Assembly (NCBI GenBank): GCA_022717655.1
Contig: JAIIAN010000035.1
Span: forward strand, 1 to 20,020
Direction: 5' to 3'
Length of the DNA stretch: 20,020 nucleotides
From: Bacillota bacterium
GTDB lineage: Bacteria; Bacillota; Clostridia; Lachnospirales; Lachnospiraceae
Positions 16,081 through 20,020 of this stretch are shown one piece after another. Numbering within the stretch: position 1 is the stretch's first letter; every line of letters starts with the position of its first letter. The notes below the pieces were generated by a model that saw only the letters and a program-made list of their open reading frames with translations, did not search any database and had not been told where the DNA came from. Both the position numbers and the translations under genes were made by a program.

Positions 16081-16108
16081 TTGATAACTCTGTTTCTTTC
16101 TACGTCAA
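16081..16108 (-). promoter_or_regulatory. Probable promoter of the YhgE/Pip gene
   Basis: TTGACG (16108-16103), a 16-nt spacer and TATCAA (16086-16081) on the minus strand. The boxes are acceptable rather than strong. The leader would be about 67 nt. Confidence 0.45.
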
Positions 16109-16131
16109 ATCGCTTATCCGATTTCGATTTG
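16106..16131. promoter_or_regulatory. Inverted repeat CAAATCG...CGATTTG, second candidate operator
   Basis: CAAATCG (16106-16112) and CGATTTG (16125-16131) are perfect inverse copies, and an inner pairing AAATCG-CTTATC-CGATTT (16107-16124) is also perfect. The element touches the -35 box of the YhgE/Pip gene and lies 36 bp upstream of the tetR -35 box. Confidence 0.45.
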
Positions 16132-16166
16132 TTTAACGTACTTTGAATAGTTTAATAGATATTGTG

Positions 16167-16195
16167 TTGATTTTTTCTTCATGATGAATTATACT
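16167..16195 (+). promoter_or_regulatory. Promoter of the TetR-type gene
   Basis: TTGATT (16167-16172), a 17-nt spacer and TATACT (16190-16195); a good sigma-A match. The leader is about 100 nt, with TACAAC direct repeats at 16201 and 16213. Confidence 0.7.
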
Positions 16196-16304
16196 AAAGG
16201 TACAACAGTGATACAACCATCAATAACTAGTTTTTATGTACATTAATAGACATTTTTATCATTTATGTTGCTTTTTCTTCAAAAACCTGAGAGGAGTCTT
16301 ATAT

Positions 16305-16898
16305 ATGGAAAAGAAAACTGACCGAAGAGTCCGAAAAACCAAAGCTCAACTTCGTGCCGGACTTGCGAAATTGATGCAGACGAAAAGTATCAAAGAAATT
16401 ACGGTAAAAGAATTAGTTGATGAAGTTGATATTAACCGTTCTACTTTTTATCTTCACTACACAGATATTTACCAGATGTTAGAATCAATCGAGGATGAGC
16501 TTGAGGGGGAAATCAATCAGATTGTAAATAATCATCCTGTGGATTCTTATTACAAAGAAAGTTTCCCTATGATTAAGGAAATTTTAGAAGTATTATGGGA
16601 TAACCGCGATATCTGCAATGCCCTGCTTGGTTCAAATGGAGACATGGCATTTGTGCTTCGTATGGAATCTATTATTTCACAACACAGCCTGCATGTTCTG
16701 ACTACAACATTTGCCACAGACGTAACCGATATTAAATATGCTTATGCCTTTTGTCTGACCGGCTGTGTGGGTATGGTCAAATCCTGGCTGGAATCTGGAG
16801 ATAATACAGATACACCACTTCAAATGGCAGAATTGACTTATCATCTGATTATGAATGCACTTAAGGATATCAAACGACTGCCAAGTACAACTTTATAG
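16305..16898 (+). CDS. TetR/AcrR-family transcriptional regulator
   Basis: 197 residues. The N-terminal helix-turn-helix domain runs over about 10-58: KTKAQLRAGLAKLMQTKSI, then ITVKELVDEVDINRSTFYLH with the typical STFYxH recognition-helix ending and Y52. The C-terminal domain (about 75-190) with GCVGMVKSWLESG is of the TetR_C_8 type, found in DhaS-like regulators. I start at ATG 16305 because GAGGAG lies 8 nt upstream; the open frame runs back to 16236 without a ribosome binding site. It is divergent from the YhgE/Pip gene, a pairing that suggests it represses that gene and perhaps itself in response to an unknown ligand. Confidence 0.92.
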   Translation: MEKKTDRRVRKTKAQLRAGLAKLMQTKSIKEITVKELVDEVDINRSTFYLHYTDIYQMLESIEDELEGEINQIVNNHPVDSYYKESFPMIKEILEVLWDNRDICNALLGSNGDMAFVLRMESIISQHSLHVLTTTFATDVTDIKYAYAFCLTGCVGMVKSWLESGDNTDTPLQMAELTYHLIMNALKDIKRLPSTTL

Positions 16899-16919
16899 CT
16901 TAAATCAAACATATACGCA

Positions 16920-16960
16920 AAAAGGTTCAGAAGAATTTTGTTTCTTCTGAACCTTTTCTT
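16920..16960. terminator. Bidirectional terminator between tetR-type and DUF975 genes
   Basis: AAAGGTTCAGAAGAA (16921-16935) pairs perfectly over 15 bp with 16942-16956 around a 6-nt loop. Runs of T flank it on both strands. It closes the convergent tetR and tex-pepP-DUF975 units. Confidence 0.9.
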
Positions 16961-16976
16961 GTTTCTTTTTCATTTT

Positions 16977-17681
16977 TTAAAAATCAAATGTCGCCGTTTT
17001 CGTATTTCCCATATTCCATTTATTGCGAAGAGTCACATACAATTCTGCATTTGTTGCTTCCACATAAGGTTTTACATAGAATACTACTCCCAGACCACAG
17101 GTCACTGCACCAAGCAGTCCCCAAAGAATAAACGATAAATCCAGCACAAATGTATTCATCTTTTCTCCATCCATCATCTCACGGCTGATGCGGATTGCAT
17201 CCCGATAATTAATATCCGGCTGTTCTGCCAGAATATATGGAACCATGCGGTAAGAATAGGATTTTACAATTCCTGGAATTACAAACAAAAGTGTCCATAA
17301 GAAAATATATAAATTCTGCATGAACATTACCATTGCCACATTTGCAAAATTTCCATTCTGAAATCCAAATCCTATCTTTGAAACAGGTGCATTATAGTCT
17401 CGATTTTCAATAAAAAAGCGAACTGCTCCAACCATCAATACATTTAACACAAAAATCTTTAAAATCAGAACAAATAATGTAACTCCACCCACAATCGGCA
17501 GTGAAATATCTGCGGAATAGCTACTGTCATTTACGACACCATTTATCGTGCCTCTGACATCATAACTGCCACCTATCGAAGCTGTTGCAATTGTAATCAT
17601 CAAACCTGCTAAGACAGATGCTGCGTAGTTTCTATGGAAGCAAAGTTTTCCTCTTTCTTTTAAGTCTGCTCTCGTCCACAT
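16977..17681 (-). CDS. DUF975-family integral membrane protein
   Basis: 234 residues. The N-terminus MWTRADLKERGK is typical of DUF975, as is SYSYRMVPYILAEQP (141-155) followed by DAIRISREMMDGEK. Hydrophobic segments lie at about 20-36, 63-88, 112-136 and 178-204, with a loop at 40-60 probably outside. The function of the family is unknown. I start at ATG 17681, with GGGAG 7 nt upstream; an ATG two codons earlier (17687) is too close to that site. It follows the aminopeptidase gene after 39 nt without a terminator, so it is likely the last gene of that operon. Confidence 0.9.
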   Translation of the reverse strand: MWTRADLKERGKLCFHRNYAASVLAGLMITIATASIGGSYDVRGTINGVVNDSSYSADISLPIVGGVTLFVLILKIFVLNVLMVGAVRFFIENRDYNAPVSKIGFGFQNGNFANVAMVMFMQNLYIFLWTLLFVIPGIVKSYSYRMVPYILAEQPDINYRDAIRISREMMDGEKMNTFVLDLSFILWGLLGAVTCGLGVVFYVKPYVEATNAELYVTLRNKWNMGNTKTATFDF

Positions 17682-17720
17682 AATCATTCTCCCTTTTTAT
17701 CTCAATATTCGACTCGAACT

Positions 17721-19523
17721 TTATTTTATCTCCGCTGTTGCTTCTTTGAGCCATTCTTTTTCTTCTTTGTTTTCCAACAATGGCTCTACTGCTTCATATA
17801 CGTGTTTATGATATTCATTCAGCCATTTCAATTCCGTTTCTCCTAAAAGTTCTGGAATAATTGCTTCTCGTTCAAATGGCACAAGCGTTACGACTTCAAA
17901 GTTCATAAACTGTGCATAGTCATTTTTTTCTGCTTTTTTGCACATCAGCAGGTTTTCACAGCGGATTCCGTATTTTCCTTCCAGATACAGTCCCGGTTCA
18001 TCGGAAATCAATACGCCTTCTTCAAGCGGAATCATTCCGCCCGGACGGACTCCACTGTTCCAGTTGATGTTCTGTGGTCCTTCATGTACATTTAAGAGAT
18101 ATCCGACTCCATGTCCGGTTCCGTGATTGAAATCCAGTCCCGCATCCCACAGTGCACCTCTTGCCAGTATATCCAGATGTGCACCGCCTACGCCATACGG
18201 GAATTTTGCCATTGCCAGACGAATATTTCCTTTTAATACAAGCGTAAAATGTTTTTTCTCTTCTTCGCTTAACGGTCCTACCGCAATCGTTCTTGTGATA
18301 TCCGTTGTTCCCTGCCAGTACTGTCCGCCGGAATCAATCAGGAAAAATCCTTTTGGTTCCACTTTTGCACAGTCCTCTTTTGACGGTGCATAATGACACA
18401 TTGCAGCGTTTGATCCATAAGCACAGATTGTTTCAAAACTTAAATCCAGACAGTCTTTATCTTCTTCACGAAACTCTCTGCTTTTTTCTGCAGCATTGTA
18501 CTCATCTACTGTTCCCTCCGGCACCGTTTTCTTTAACCAGTAAATAAATCTGCACATTGCTCTTGCATCTTTGATGTGCGCAATGCGTTCATTTTCCATC
18601 TCAACCGCATTTTTCATTGCTTTTGCCGATTTGGTCGGATTCATCGCATTGACTGTGGTAACTTCTTCTGGCAGATTTTCAAATAATGTATAGTTTACTA
18701 CACCTTCATCTAATAAAATCTTACTGTCTTTTGCAAGTGTTTTTACTTCTTCATAAATCGCAAAGTATGGGCGGAGTACCACTCCGGCTTTTTCTAATTC
18801 GTTCTTGATTTCATCAGAAACCACGCCATCCTGCACATAGAAAATGACTTCGTCTGCTTTCACAATGACATAAGAAAGCACAACCGGATTGTAAATAATA
18901 TCGTTTCCACGGATGTTTAACAGCCATGCGATATCGTCCAGACTGGATAAGATGTGCACGTCAGCTTCATATTTTTTCATTGCTCTGCGCACCATCTCGA
19001 TTTTTTCTTCTCTGGATGTTCCAACATATTTTATATCCACAAGATAAGCCGGTTCTTTGGACAGTTCCGGACGGTCATTCCAGATGCCGTCTAATAAGTC
19101 TTCCTGACAATAGAACCGTCCTTCTTTGTCTTCCATCATTTTTTTGTATGCTTTTCCCTGTGACACGCTGATGACTCTTCCGTCGCAGGCAAGGCAGGAA
19201 CCTTTTGCCAGGTTCATTTCCAGAAATTCATCGACTGTCGGAACGCCTGGTTCACGCATCTTCATTAAAGTAACTCCGGTATCTTCGAGCTCTTTTCCCG
19301 CCTGGATAAAATATCTTCCGTCTGTCCATAAATATGCCTGGTCATCGGTTACAAGCAGTGTTCCTGCTGAACCACTGAAACCAGAAAGCCATTTTCTGGC
19401 TTTAAAATAATCCCCTACATATTCAGACTGATGAAAATCTGCTGTAGGAACTAAATACATATCAATGTTTAATTCCTGCATTTTTTCCTGTAATTTCAGG
19501 ATTCTTTCTCTGTTCTCACTCAT
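17721..19523 (-). CDS. Aminopeptidase P family protein (Xaa-Pro aminopeptidase, long three-domain form)
   Basis: 600 residues, the length of the three-domain aminopeptidase P type (as in eukaryotic XPNPEP1) rather than the shorter E. coli PepP. It removes N-terminal residues preceding proline in peptides. Two creatinase-like N-terminal domains cover about 1-160 and 165-300; the C-terminal M24 pita-bread domain runs over about 315-540. The five metal ligands of M24 enzymes are present: D397 and D408 in LIDSGGQYWQGTTDITRT, H471 in HGTGHGVGYLLNVHEGP, E509 in SDEPGLY and E523 in IRCENL, so it should bind two metals (usually Mn2+) and be active. No signal peptide; cytoplasmic. AGAGGAAG lies about 8-10 nt before the ATG. 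It starts 31 nt after tex. Confidence 0.95.
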   Translation of the reverse strand: MSENRERILKLQEKMQELNIDMYLVPTADFHQSEYVGDYFKARKWLSGFSGSAGTLLVTDDQAYLWTDGRYFIQAGKELEDTGVTLMKMREPGVPTVDEFLEMNLAKGSCLACDGRVISVSQGKAYKKMMEDKEGRFYCQEDLLDGIWNDRPELSKEPAYLVDIKYVGTSREEKIEMVRRAMKKYEADVHILSSLDDIAWLLNIRGNDIIYNPVVLSYVIVKADEVIFYVQDGVVSDEIKNELEKAGVVLRPYFAIYEEVKTLAKDSKILLDEGVVNYTLFENLPEEVTTVNAMNPTKSAKAMKNAVEMENERIAHIKDARAMCRFIYWLKKTVPEGTVDEYNAAEKSREFREEDKDCLDLSFETICAYGSNAAMCHYAPSKEDCAKVEPKGFFLIDSGGQYWQGTTDITRTIAVGPLSEEEKKHFTLVLKGNIRLAMAKFPYGVGGAHLDILARGALWDAGLDFNHGTGHGVGYLLNVHEGPQNINWNSGVRPGGMIPLEEGVLISDEPGLYLEGKYGIRCENLLMCKKAEKNDYAQFMNFEVVTLVPFEREAIIPELLGETELKWLNEYHKHVYEAVEPLLENKEEKEWLKEATAEIK

Positions 19524-19554
19524 ATCAAAAACTTCCTCTCTTGCTTCTATTTAC

Positions 19555-20020
19555 TTACTGAATCCCTTTCATAGTAAGGGAAATTCGTTTTTTCTTTTCA
19601 TCCACACTTAATACTTTCACTTCTACGACGTCTCCAACACTGACTGCCTCAAGTGGATGTTTGATATAGCGGTCGGTCATCTCGGAAATGTGTACCAGTC
19701 CGTCCTGATGCACTCCGATATCCACAAATGCACCAAAATCAATGACATTTCGTACCGTACCTTTTAAAATCATGCCTTCTTTTAAATCTTTCATATCGAG
19801 TACGTCGGTACGAAGCACCGGTTTTGGCATCTCTTCTCTCGGGTCACGTCCTGGTTTTCCAAGTTCTTTTACGATATCACGCAGGGTCATTTCACCTGTT
19901 CCAAGAGACTCCGCCATTTTTTTATAATCTTTTACATAAAATGCACCATGACCTTTGAAAATATCCTCTGCGGTTGTTCCCATATTTTCCAGGAATTTTT
20001 CTGCTACTTCATAACTTTCC
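19555..20020 (-). CDS. tex: Tex-type RNA-binding transcription accessory protein (5' part cut off by window)
   Basis: Only the last 154 residues or so are in the window; the frame is open to the right edge, beginning ESYEVAEKFLEN. A Tex-like linker (DIVKELGKPGRDPREEMPKP) leads into a complete S1 RNA-binding domain: LKEGMILKGTVRNVIDFGAFVDIG, HQDGLVHISEM and VGDVVEVKVLSVDEKKKRISLTMK, which ends the protein. Tex is a conserved nucleic-acid-binding protein linked to transcription; the catalytic-looking YqgF-like domain would lie outside. The S1 domain alone occurs in other proteins, but this linker and the C-terminal position fit Tex best. Probably the upstream gene of the pepP-DUF975 unit. Confidence 0.88.
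   Translation of the reverse strand, partial: ESYEVAEKFLENMGTTAEDIFKGHGAFYVKDYKKMAESLGTGEMTLRDIVKELGKPGRDPREEMPKPVLRTDVLDMKDLKEGMILKGTVRNVIDFGAFVDIGVHQDGLVHISEMTDRYIKHPLEAVSVGDVVEVKVLSVDEKKKRISLTMKGIQ

Overview
The window is a low-GC Firmicutes chromosome segment, most likely from a gut Lachnospiraceae (Clostridium cluster XIVa) relative. This rests on the AT-rich composition, strong AGGAGG-type ribosome binding sites, TTGACA/TATAAT-type promoters, tRNA genes without an encoded CCA, and the gene set (MurT/GatD, GH51 arabinofuranosidase, YhgE/Pip, DUF975). The genus is not resolved.

Left part (1-5740), a carbohydrate-use locus. On the minus strand lie a left-truncated Gfo/Idh/MocA oxidoreductase, a 632-residue probable TIM-barrel glycosidase of the DUF5696/GH101-like type, and a GH51 alpha-L-arabinofuranosidase. 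A plus-strand AraC-type regulator is divergent from the probable glycosidase. In the 156-bp gap between them are two near-identical 20-bp direct repeats exactly 21 bp apart, the geometry expected of AraC-family half-sites. They sit just upstream of the glycosidase -35 box and one covers the -35 box of araC. The arabinofuranosidase has its own promoter, whose -35 box is embedded in a full match to the CcpA cre consensus.

Middle (5740-12460), housekeeping genes. On the minus strand are tRNA-Phe(GAA) followed by glyA. The plus-strand murT-gatD pair encodes lipid II isoglutaminyl synthase, which amidates peptidoglycan stem peptides. A minus-strand putP plus YczE/YitT-type membrane gene looks like one operon, and it shares a bidirectional terminator with murT-gatD. 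Next come two tandem tRNA-Gly genes (UCC, GCC). Downstream of the tRNA-Gly genes, 12067-12247 is an unusual GC-rich patch. It holds two copies of a 41-bp unit derived from the 3' end of tRNA-Gly(GCC). One copy is interrupted by 55 bp carrying a strong hairpin and bounded by a 5-bp direct repeat.

Right part (12600-20020). A very long YhgE/Pip-type membrane protein (about 1134 residues, with two heptad-repeat stalks) is divergent from a TetR-type regulator, and dyads in the intergenic region are candidate operators. The minus-strand series tex (right-truncated), aminopeptidase P and a DUF975 membrane protein has 31- and 39-nt gaps and is probably co-transcribed. It ends at a perfect-stem terminator shared with tetR.

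No CRISPR array, transposase, phage gene or defence system was seen. The candidates most worth follow-up are the AraC-controlled uncharacterised glycosidase and the tRNA-derived repeat patch.
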